DNA from: Siphonodentalium dalli
Lineage: Eukaryota > Mollusca > Scaphopoda > Gadilida > Siphonodentaliidae
Length of the DNA: 64,000 nucleotides
Direction of reading: 5' to 3'
NCBI GenBank assembly: GCA_032622095.1
Contig: CP136061.1
Coordinates: 120,292,754-120,356,753, forward strand
Positions 1 through 11,500 of the stretch are shown piece by piece. Each line of letters starts with the position of its first letter. Within the stretch, counting starts at the first letter, position 1. Both the position numbers and the translations under genes were made by a program. The notes below the pieces were generated by a model. It searched no databases and was not told the DNA's origin. It worked only from the letters and a program-made list of their open reading frames with translations.

Positions 1-640
1 AAAAAACATGGCCACCAGCAGCCATCTTGGATTATACTCTTTGCATGACTAAATCCTTTGGCACGGGCTACAGGTCGTACCTTGGGCCAGATCATTATGA
101 AATTTGTCATGGATGTTGATATTGACATGTCGATGGGAACGAGTTATTTTGGGGTTATTCGGCAAGAAAACATGGCCGCCAGTGGCCATCTTGAATTTCA
201 AAATTCAAACCATTAGCACGGGCTACAGGTCGCACTGTTTGTCTGATCATCATGAAATTTGTCATGGATGTTAACACTGACATGTAGATGGGAACGAGTC
301 ATTTTGGGGTAATTCGGCCAAAAATCATGGCCACCAGCAGCCATCTTGGATTTTCCTCTTTACATGACTAAATCCTTTGACACAGGCTACAGGTTGTATC
401 TTTTGTCGGATCATGATGAAATTTGTAATGGATGTTGACATTGACATGTAAATGGGAACGAGTCTTTTTGGGGTAATTCAGCAAAAAAACATGGCTGCTA
501 GTGGCCATCTTGGATTTTACTCTTTGCATAACTTGGCCTTTCAACTTTCCACATTCCTAATCACTCCATTGACTCTAACATATGAAATTATTCCCTTTCC
601 AAGTTGCGCTACAGTGTCATTGACACTTTCATTGTATACA
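1..640 (+). repeat. Right end of a ~165-bp-unit repeat array (family A), left edge outside window
   Basis: About three units of the family A repeat (marks: GCAGCCATCTTGG, GACTAAATCCTTTGGCACGG, GATGGGAACGAGTCATTTTG). The array ends in GCTACAGTGTCATTGACACTTTCATT, cut here into shorter marks: AGTTGCGCTACAGTGTC then ATTGACACTTTC. The same tail closes the arrays near 5300, 17110 and 33395, so the arrays seem to be copies of one bounded element. Confidence 0.85.
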
Positions 641-1780
641 CCATTTGTCACACTTCTTTCCTACCTACTTCATTATCTTTCCTACCTATTTCGTTGTCTT
701 CTCCCTTCTATCACACCTCCATCATTCAACATCCCTGCACTCGCTTAACTAACTTCCTAACATTTATTTGAAAACACAGAACAATATTCAAATTCCCGTC
801 CTCTTTACCCTGTAGCTGTCTGTATTGACACTCGGGGTAACATTTCTAGAGGAAAGGATTTTTATAAAAGCCATAGGCTTATGGCTTGTTACCTAATCCT
901 CATTTGAACTATTTGTTTTTCTATATGTATAATTATCAATGTGATGTTCTGTTCTTTCGTTCAAACAAATATTGTTTACACCAAGTATTTTGGGTGCATA
1001 TTTTTTTAATAATCGATGTATAACAGAGCTACAGTAAATTCAAGTACGTGAAAGAGACTGTCTATTCAGTATATAATCATTTCTCTGGATTTCTTTAAAC
1101 TGCATTCTAGGTTTGGTGTATCAATAACAAAGTTTGTTCAATGTATGGCTGCTTTATTTACTTTATTTGTCACATGTACGGTAGGTCTCATAGATATGTA
1201 TTATAGAGTTTGCATAATACTCATAAATAACTTAGAATTAACAGATGAGTATCACACACTTGTTTGGGTGCACTGCTTTTCAGCTGGGGTTAGGGATAAT
1301 AATGGAATAAACCTCATTGTGTTCGATTGATGACTTTGCATCTAACTACATGTATAACAAATATTTCTGTTAGTTGTACATGTCTTCCACTAAATAAACT
1401 ATACCTTGGATTAAAATCAGTGTCAGAGGCACTATTAATATAGTGAGACATTATCTGAATGGTTAAAATAGGTCGGACTGGAGACCCGAACCACACAAAT
1501 TTATTTCCATGGCACACAATCGAGAGATTATATATTTTCAACACAACACAAGCAAGCCCCAACACAAACATTATTTTATATGACAATTCTACAGTGGTTC
1601 TTATTTTCACTCAATCAAATATGGCGCTTTAGTCTGTGAATCTGAGGAAATTTGTCATATATTTGTGAAAATATATGCATGTATAGATGTTGGAATTTGA
1701 AAGGCATGGCATTATTGTAGAATTCATTCATAACAGATAGATTTGACTGCAGTATTGCATTTATTTCAATATCCGGCTTA
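641..1780. other. Unassigned AT-rich flank
   Basis: No exon, element end or conserved reading frame was recognised. Short open frames at 1145-1330 and on the other strand have no recognisable product. A promoter or non-coding ATM leader exon could lie here, but nothing in the sequence proves one. Confidence 0.4.
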
Positions 1781-1788
1781 TCAGCTAC

Positions 1789-2159
1789 CAGGGGCGCCGG
1801 AAGCATCCAAGGGCAGGGGGGGAAGAGCCTACAAAAAGGGCACTTTTCCGCAAAAAAGGGCATTTTCTCCGCAAACTCGGGAAAATAACCACAAATTCAT
1901 TGTGTCAAAAATCCCTATTTTAATAGTATTTGTCAGTTTTTATGGCCGTTTTGTGATAAAATTGACAAAAAAATTATATTGCTTGTGAAATTGGTGGTAT
2001 TTGGATCAAAAAAGTCACATTTTGCTATAAAAACACGAGATTAAACACACAAAAAACATTTTCTATCTCCAGAAAAAGGACAAGTCCTGCCCCCGCTCGC
2101 CCCCTTGGTCAAGGGCAGGGGGGTCAGCTGCCCCCTTCCCCCCTCTTCCGGCGCCCCTG
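1789..2159. mobile_element. hAT-type MITE, 371 bp
   Basis: Terminal inverted repeats CAGGGGCGCCGGAAG and CTTCCGGCGCCCCTG are perfect over 15 bases. They are flanked by perfect 8-bp duplications TCAGCTAC at 1781-1788 and 2160-2167. An 8-bp duplication and CAGGG ends fit the hAT superfamily. No transposase frame is present, so it is non-autonomous. Subterminal AAGGGCAGGGGGG is repeated at the right end. Confidence 0.92.
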
Positions 2160-2387
2160 TCAGCTACAACTTAACGCTCTGCATTACACTGTATCGCACC
2201 CGTGTGACCAACACAATGCAAGGATGTGGCAGCACAATAATCTGAACACTGCTTAATGATAGTCTCCTTTATGTGCCATCATGAAGCTTAGTATTGAGAC
2301 ATTCACTTTCTTGTTATTTCCTTACAAAGACAATCATGGTTTAAGTATCAGCAGAAAATTTAGGTCACTGAACTGCACTGAATGCCA

Positions 2388-5335
2388 TTTTTAGCTCAAC
2401 TTTACTTTGTAAAGTTTGAGCTATTGCCATGGCTTTGTCGTCCGTGTGTACGTGTGTGCGTGTGTACGTAAGGCGTCAACAATGCAGGCTACAGGTCGTA
2501 CCTTTCGTCGGATCATTATGAAATTTGTCATAGCTGTTGACATCAACATTTAGACCAGAATATTTAATTTTGGGGTCATTCGGAAAAAAAACATGGCCGC
2601 CAGTGGCCATATTGGATTTCAAAATTCAATCCATTAGCACGGGCTACAGGCCGTACTGTTTGTCTGATCTTCATGAAATTTGTCATGGATGTTAATATTG
2701 ACATGTAGATGGGAACGAGTAATTTTGGGGTCATTCGGCCCAAAAACATGGCCGCCAGCAGCCATCTTGGATTTTACTCTTTGTATGACTAAATTCTTTA
2801 GCACGGGCTACAGGTCGTACTTTTAGTCTGATCATCATAAATTTTGTCAAGAATGTTAATAATGACATGTAGATGGGAACGAGTCATTTTGGGGTCATTC
2901 GGCCAAAAAACATGGCCGCCAGCAGCCATCCTGAATTTTACTCTTTGTATGACTAAATCCTTTAGCACGGGCTACAGGTCGTACCTTTAGTCTGATCATC
3001 ATAAAATTTGTCATGGCTTTTGAAATTGGAATGTAGATGGGAACGAGTCATTTTGGGGTCATTCGGACAAAAAACATGGCCGCCAGCAGCCATCTTGGAT
3101 TTCAAAATTTAATCCATTAGCACGGGCCACAGGTCGTACTGTTCGTCTGATCACCATGAAATTTGTCATGGATGATAATATTGACATGTAGATGGGAACG
3201 AGTAATTTTGGGGTCATTCGGCCAATAAACATGGCCGCCAGCAGCCATCTTCGATTTTACTCTTTGTATGACTAAATTCTTTAGCATGGGCTGCAGGTCG
3301 TACCTTTAGTCTGATCATCATAAAATTTGTCATGGTTGTTGAAATTGGAATGTAGATGGGAACGAGTCATTTTGGGGTCATTCGGACAAAAAACATGGCC
3401 GCCAGCGGCCATATTGGGTTTAAAAATTTAATCCATTAGCACGGGCCACAGGTCGTACTGTTCTTCTGATCATCATGAAATTTGTCATGGATGATAATAT
3501 TGACATGTAGATGGGAACGAGTAATTTTGGGGTCATTCGGCCCAAAAACATGGCCGCCAGCAGCCATCTTGGATTTTACTCTTTGTATGACTAAATTCTT
3601 TAGCACGGGCTGCAGGTCGTACCTTTAGTCTGATCATCATAAAATGTGTCATGGATGTTAACAATGACATGTAGATGGGAACGAGTAATTTTGGGGTCAT
3701 TCGGCCAAAAAACCTGGACGCCAGCAGCCATCTTGGATTTTACTCTTTGTATGACTAAATCCTTTAGCACGGGCTACAGGTTGTACCTTTAGTCTGATCA
3801 TCATGAAATTTGTCATGAATGTTAATAATGACATGTAGATGGGAACGAGTCATTTTGAGGTCATTCGGCCGAAAAAACATGGCCGCCAGCAGCCATCTTG
3901 GATTTTACTCTTTGTATGACTAAATCCTTTAGCACGGGCTACAGGTCGTACCTTTAGTCTGATCATCATAAAATTTGTCATGGTTGTTGAAATTGGAATG
4001 TAGATGGGAACGAGTCATTTTGGGGTCATTCGGACAAAAAACATGGCCGCCAGTGGCCATCTTTGTTTTCAAAATTCAATCCATTAGCACGGGCCACAGG
4101 TCGCATTGTTCGTCTAATCATCATGAAATTTGTCATGGATTTTAATATTGACATGCAGATGGGAACGAGTAATTTTGGGGTCATTCGGCCCAAAAACATG
4201 GCCGCCAGCAGCCATCTTGGATTTTACTCTTTACATGACTAAATTCTTTAGCACGGGCTGCAGGTCGTACCTTTAGTCTGATCATCATAAAATGTGTCAT
4301 GGATGTTAACAATGACATGTAGATGGGAACGAGTAATTTTGGGGTCATTCGGCCAAAAAACCTGGTCGCCAGCAGCCATCTTGGATTTTACTCTTTGTAT
4401 GACTAAATCCTTTAGCACGGGCTACAGGTTGTACCTTTAGTCTGATCATCATGAAATTTGTCATGAATGTTAATAATGACATGTAGATGGGAACGAGTCA
4501 TTTTGAGGTCATTCGGCCGAAAAACATGGCCGCCAGCAGCCATCTTGGATTTTACTCTTTGTATGACTAAATCCTTTAGCATGGGCTACAGGTCGTACCT
4601 TTAGTCTGATCATCATAAAATTTGTCATGGTTGTTGAAATTGGAATGTAGATGGGAACAAGTCATTTTGGGGTCATTCGGACAAAAAACATGGCCGCCAG
4701 TGGCCATCTTGGATTTAAAAATTTAATCCATTAGCACGGGCCACAGGTCGTACTGTTCGTCTGATGATCATGAAATTTGTCATGGATGATAATATTGACA
4801 TGTAGATGGGAACGAGTAATTTTGGGGTCATTCGGCCCAAAAAATGGCCGCCAGCAGCCATCTTGGATTTTACTCTTTGTATGACTAAATTCTTTAGCGC
4901 GGGCTACATGTCATACCTTTAGTCTGATCATCATAAAATTTGTCATGAATGTTAATAATGACATGTAGATGGGAACGAGTCATTTTGGGATCATTCGGCC
5001 AAAAAACATGGCCGTCAGCAGCCATCTTGGATTTTACTCTTTGTATGACTAAATTCTTTAGCATGGGCTACAGGTCGTACCTTTAGTCTGATCGTCATAA
5101 AATTTGTCATGGATGTTAACGATGACATGTAGATGGGAACGACTCATTTTGGGGTCATTCGGCCGAAATCATGGCCGCCAGCAGCCATCTTGGATTTTAC
5201 TTTTCTCTTCATGTCTATAAACATGTATTAGATATTCAACTTTCCACATTCCTAATGGCTCCATTGACTGTAATACATTAAATTATTCCCTTTCCAAGTT
5301 GAGCTACAGTGTCATTGACACTTTCATTTATTGGT
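2388..5335 (+). repeat. Family A repeat array (~165-bp units), ~17 units
   Basis: Starts with TTTTTAGCTCAACTTTACTT and a GTCCGTGTGTACG lead, then tandem ~165-bp units with two alternating subtypes (one with ACTCTTTGTATGACTAAAT, one with TTCAAAATTCAATCCATTAG). It closes with AGTTGAGCTACAGTGTC. TAGCTCAACTT at the start and AAGTTGAGCTA at the end are inverted repeats. A higher-order period of about 650 bp is visible (matching blocks at ~3607 and ~4256). Confidence 0.85.
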
Positions 5336-5440
5336 ACAATGTATTTGTTTGTGGAAACAAGTGGTATAATGTTATAATGAGCAAACTCAAGAATATTATA
5401 TAATTGTATTGTCCTATATTTTAATGAGACTTATTTTCAG

Positions 5441-5488
5441 ATGCTATGGGATAACAGACACAATCTTAGAAGAATGACATACATGTAG
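5441..5488 (+). promoter_or_regulatory. Upstream ORF in the ATM 5' leader
   Basis: The first ATG after the inferred acceptor (5441) opens a 15-codon reading frame that stops with TAG at 5486, four bases before the main ATG at 5493. If the acceptor at 5439-5440 is used, the ATG is the first triplet of the exon. Its context depends on the unseen upstream exon. The short gap to the main start would disfavour reinitiation, so it may damp translation. This is inference; only the reading frame is seen. Confidence 0.5.
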
Positions 5489-5561
5489 CATTATGGATAG
5501 TTTGTCAGATGTCCTCAGTTGCTGTCGAGGGCTTGACACTGACAAGGCAGCAGACAGAAGA
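5441..5561 (+). CDS. ATM: ATM first coding exon (5' UTR 5441-5492, CDS 5493-5561)
   Basis: Residues 1-23, beginning MDSLSDVLSCCRGL, which parallels the vertebrate ATM start (short lead, then a D/N-x-L-x-x-CCR block). A good acceptor (ttattttcag, ending 5440) precedes it, so a separate non-coding leader exon probably lies further upstream. The donor is gtgagt at 5562. The exon ends in phase 0. It supplies the first half of the TAN motif (L-x3-K-x2-D-R), which in Tel1/ATM proteins contributes to telomere and damage functions. Confidence 0.93.
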
Positions 5562-8500
5562 GTGAGTACTGGTGTCCGACTAATCATTTAGAAATTATGT
5601 AAGCTATACTTTGATGATAGCCAGTGTTAATGTTAACAGTCACAAATAAACGCTATCAAGTTTTTATATGACCGTTTTGTTTTGACCGTTTTGAGAAAAA
5701 AACGGAACATATTATGTTATTGGTTCGTCCGTCCTTCCATCTGTCGGGACATCTGTCCACCTGTCTGTCAGTTCACTTTTTTTGTTTCCGGGTGATAACT
5801 TTAGTAAGTCCAAACTGAATGGAATGAAACTTGGTATGTGGGTTTACTAGCACAAAATACAGGTCAAGTTCGAATTCTGGTTCCGCCCACCAATTTTCAC
5901 CAGAGTTACAGTCCTTTTTGATGGAATTTGTACTCAATTTTCGTTTCCGGATGACAACTTTAGTAAATCTGAAATAAATGGAACGAAATTTGGTATGTGA
6001 GTTTACTAGCCAAAAATACAGGTCAAGTGCCAATTTTTGCCAGAGTTATGCTCCTTGTCGACTTAGAATTTGACGATTATTTTGGTTTCCGGGTGATACA
6101 TGTAACTTCAGTTTTAGTTATCTGATTGTTTTCAAATTTGGTGTTTGGATTACTCATATCAAAATACAGGTCAAGTTCAAATTTTGGTTCTGTTCGCCTA
6201 TTTTAACCAGAGTTACCGGTATGGTGCTTGTTGACTAATAATTTGACGATTTCCAGGTGATAGCTTTAGTTATAGTTATCTGTTTGTTTTAAAATTTGGC
6301 ATATGATATACTCATATATGGCCCTTTGTTGAAATTACCACGGGTGTATTCTGCCATCCCTAGGGATGCTCTTGTTACAAATGTTGGGTTTGTGACTTCT
6401 CACAAATAACCTAGTTGGGGATTAAAAGCAAGCCAGTAGGGTTGGGGTAATTGTAATTTGTAATTGTAATTGAATGTAATTAATTACATTTTCCCAAGTA
6501 ATTGGATGTAATTTGTAATTGAAGGTTTTTTCAATTACATGTAATTGAATGTAATTAATTACATTGAGAAAAGGGGTGTAATTTCAATTACATTTCAATT
6601 ACATTCCAAAAATACAGACCAATATAACAAGTTAACACATCAGCATTTGTATCTGAAATGTGACATGATTATGATATGTTAATAGTATCAGGTAAAACAC
6701 TTGGTTACTAACTTACTTGACTAGTGTTATACACATGGGGTCATTATCCTCATATTTTCCTTCTATGTTAGTAGTTTCATCGATACATGTTCTAAATTAA
6801 AACTTCAAAGATGGAGTCATGAAACCCTCTCACTATAGAAGTCACACAATGTTTTGATAGTCTAATTGTGGTTTGATTTAAAACAACTCACAAGCTTGAA
6901 GCCAGTCTAGATTTTTTCTCGGATGGTATGCTGGAATTACTTAATTGGAGGAAGTATAGGACGGCAAATGTTGTCATTTGCCCGACCACTTGATATCAGT
7001 ATACTGCATGCTCAAATCCCCGGATATCCAATGAAACAGGGTTCGTTTATCTCCATTGTAATTCAATCCATCAACAAATTTAAAAGAAACTGCATGAAAA
7101 GAACTTTTTATCATATGAATCATACAGGTATAGCTATTAGTGACAAAGTTTCTATACTATTTTAAGGGTGTTTTTGGACCCTGCCACAATATGAGTTGAG
7201 TCTACCAATGCTATAGATCATTACAGTCATACAGGTATAGCTATCAGTGAGAATGATTCAAGACTATTTTAGGGATGTTTTTGGACTCTGGTGTGAAATT
7301 TTATTTTTTGTAGAGCTGAAGCGGTTGACCCATTCTTCTAACCGGTTAACCATCGGGGTTAACCGGATTTCAACCGGTTAACCGCTAAATTTCTAGCGGA
7401 CTTCTCTCACACTAATTATGTTGACATTATGCCATGCTCCAGGGACAAACCTAGGTGAGAAGTAGTAGCTGAAATAAAGACCTTATTCACGGCATTTAAC
7501 GATATTCAAAAACACGCATTCACTGTTCTTTTGCTGGCTCTCGTGAGTCGTGATGGGGGAATGAGCAAGTGAAATTTGTGAATGGCAGGGGAGATCGCTT
7601 ATTTGCCGTGATCAGCATATGTTTGGGCATTTGTAAAACGAGTAAAATAGTATGGGTATTGGTAAAACGAGTAACAAAACTATATATTAAAGACCTGTAA
7701 TATATCATTATCATCATTGGTATATCCTCCAATGCATTATATATAAAGACAAGAAAGTAATAACTAGAGAACAAAAAGGAAGGTCAGTTAGGTCAGACTC
7801 GCAGTCCTATTCAGTATTCGAGCTATTCGTCGGTATCATGATAGCGGACACTAGTGTTGGGAGGTTATATAATTTACGTTTCGGTTTTAGTATGCAATCA
7901 CTTAACATATAGCAATTACTGCCAAATTGAGTGTTAATTAGTCCCACAGGCACAACCAGTTACAGAGTAGCATGGAGCATCAATTTCCTTGATAAAAGGG
8001 AAGATTATTGAAGAAGTTTTGGGTTGCTTCAACTACGATGTCTGTTTGGTCACTCAATTGAATTGATCATATTAAATCACAACAGGGATGAAGAACGGGA
8101 AGAGTGAAGACATTGTGCAGCTGATCTCAATCTTCAAACTTTGTCGACTTACATAGTTTTTATAAACCCCACTGTAAAACAGTTTTATATATAGTATGTC
8201 GTGGTGTGATTCCAATTTGAATCCATGTTGCTTCGTGCAGTATTATTAAACTATTAAGTTACGAAAGCACGCATTGCCACACAACGCCACTTTTACGTTG
8301 TCACTTCCTTGTGTGCATTCAGACTTGATACACAGTGATTGCACACGTGCTTTTGTCGGAAGAAAACTTCAAAGGGTCGGAATTGATTGAAGGTCGTCGA
8401 CACTTCCAGACAGTTCGAGAATTGCTACTAAGTATCTGATATTACCGCGTGTACCAATTAATGCTTGCATTGCACTCTACTATCGGTGACACGGGATTTA

Positions 8501-11500
8501 GTATTAGTTTTGCATCATTTAACCTAATATTTGAGGATTATTCACGTTCACATTCAACTGACAACGGGATCCGGTTACGTCCGGTTCATTTTTTTCTAAC
8601 CGGTTACGTCGCTAACCGGATGCTAACTGGTTAACCGTCTAACCGTTTCAGCTCTAATTTTTTGGTTATCAAATCTATGGTTACATTCCATGTGGTTACT
8701 CGTAACAGCACCAAATCAACTTCCTGTTAACCGCATCTATAGAAACCAGTGTTCTGGCTGACAAAAAATTATGCAACTCCTGGCAGTATGGTGACACTTT
8801 GTCATTTCAATCACACCGTGCTCCATTAAAAAATTTTGCACGCTTCAGCAACCAATACTGGTGAATCGAAAACAGAAGTTAGCAACTCTCAGCCAATCAG
8901 AATGCCTGTCTCAGCAACGAAATTTTGAACGAATATTCGACTTGGTAGGCCTAACGGTTTGTTTAATTATGGCTTGGGTTGCAAGCCTTGAAATAGTGTG
9001 TCTGTCATTTGCAGAATGAAATTCCCAGAGGGTGAATTTAGTGATGCTACCCCGCATAGCGGGCTAGCATCACCAAATTCACCCTCTGGGTCCTGAGTCT
9101 GGGAACCTCATTCTGCTGAGGTGTAAGCAGAATGAGGTCCACAGAGGATGAATTTGGTATGCTAGCCCGCTATGCGGGGTAGCATCACTAAATTCACCCT
9201 CTGGGGACCTCATTCTGCAAATGACAGGCACACTATTTCAAGGCTTGTTGGGTTGTTACAGACTGGTGTAGAAAATCTAATAAACACAACATTTAAATGA
9301 CTAGCATATAATGTTTCTCCTCTCGTGAGATGCAAGGATTATTTTCTAGCGACTACGTATACCGGTAGTTCCTCGTGAAAATAACCTCACACCAAGAATA
9401 GTTAACTATTGTCTATATGTTTACTGGTAAATAATAATGATAATCCTAGAGGCATCAAGTATACATGTAGCTGCTATTTTAAACTTTCAATTAACTACTT
9501 CATTCCAGAGAAGTGTCGAGCGATTGAAGCAACTGTTGAACAGAAATGCTGTGATCTCAACTCTGGACAAGAACTCGGATCTGGCTCTAGTCGGAAAAGC
9601 GAAGAATAAGCTAGTAACATGGAATACAATATTTAAGGTACGTGCATCCTTGTGCTAGTATACATTCATTATTTTGTTATATAATCTGATTTATCATGTT
9701 CCAGCCTCGGGAGGTCTTGCAGCATGAAGTTGATGTATTAATGATCCTGTGTGTCTGTATGTCCATCCATACATACGTATGTTTTGCATTATATGTCGTC
9801 CACTGGTTGTTTAGATATTGTTATCTCAGGGTATGGTGATGGACCAATATGGGGAAAGTGATATCTACATATGCTGTTTTTCTATCAGAGTTATGACCCT
9901 TGTCAGGGACCAGACTAGACCTGATTTTCAGGGCGGAGTGACTTCTCATGGGTTATGTAAATATTTTTGGTTAACCCATTGTTAGGTCACTCAGAAAAAA
10001 TGGTTACTCCAAATTTTTGGGACAAGTCCCCCTAGAGAAGTTCAGTCACACTTTTGACTATTAAAGTGTCACATCAAATTGCTCGTGGGTGAATATTTGT
10101 GGTCATCATTGTCTCCTAGAAACTCATTCAAAGCGTATTGTACAATTCTACCAATAATGAGCATCTTCTAGATTTGTATTCTATGTTTGGCCGACTTAAT
10201 CTCCTTAACCTATTCTTTGTTCGTGTGACTTTTATTTGCCGTAACCTGTACACGAACAAAATGCTTGTTTTCCTCAAATTGTTTTCACTGTGACGCCACT
10301 GGCGAAGTTGTCAAAATCACATCAAGTTACTGACAATCAGCAACAAGAAAACATAATGGTTCTTGTTTAATTCACAGGCGGTGAGTGTTTTTGTGGAAAT
10401 AGAGACAGGGGCCTTGCAGAAAGCAAAGGAAGCACACTCATCAGCTGCAAAAAGTGCACGAGAGAAGAAAAAACAGGAAATATCAGGATTATTCAAATTC
10501 TGTATTAGGACTGCTGATAAAAGTAATGCTATTTTCAGCTTGGCTAATATACAGTAATGCCCTAAATAATTGACTCCTTATTCACAATGAGAGCTTTCCG
10601 ATGAATGGCAACAAGCCATATTTCCGACTAAATCCTGAAAAATTACCCATAATTCTGCTGTGGTTAAGGAGTTGATTATTTAGGGCATTACTGTAGCTTT
10701 TGATCACTTACACAAATCATGTTTTACTGTCCCCCTTTTTGCACATTCTCTGCTCGCTGCCTTCACTGCAGCATATTATATGTAGTTCGTTCATAATTGT
10801 TTATTTTCTGTCCACACGGTTGGCTATATAGAATGAGATTACTTTCTGAAAGTCTTTACAATGGTTGTAATATCATATACCTGCTTCCTTCTTTTCCCCC
10901 AAAATCTACCCTTTTCACACTGTATAACACTTAGAATTACACAAGCCATTTTACCAGTATTACACTAGCCATTTTGCCCATATTACACAAGCCATTTTTC
11001 CAGCATTACACAAGCCATTTTTCCAGCATTACACAAGCAATTTTGGCAGTATTATACAAGCAATTTTGCCATCCAACAAATTAATCTGCCGCGGTCAGTG
11101 TTTAGGCTCTTTCTAGTTTTACTGATAGTGGCTCTAACATAACCAAGATGGGTGTTTCTGCAGTAATATCTCTGGCTGTCTTTTGGCCCCACAATTGAAG
11201 AAATGTGTACAGAGTTACAACCCATGATGATATCTTGTGATGACATCTTGGATGAGCTACATGTACAATAATATTGATACTTTTTGAAATTATTTAAGAC
11301 AAAATATTTGCTGTATATTTCGGACTTCTTTGATTCGTCAGGGAATATTATGTCACATCGTACATTTAAAGACAATCATGCTATAAATATTGATTTTTTT
11401 ACCTTTCATGGAGTAACACATTATATAAAAGAGCGCGAAAAGTGCCTTGTACTTCACGGCGATGAAGCCCCGCACCCCATTGTTCCATATCAACTGAAGG

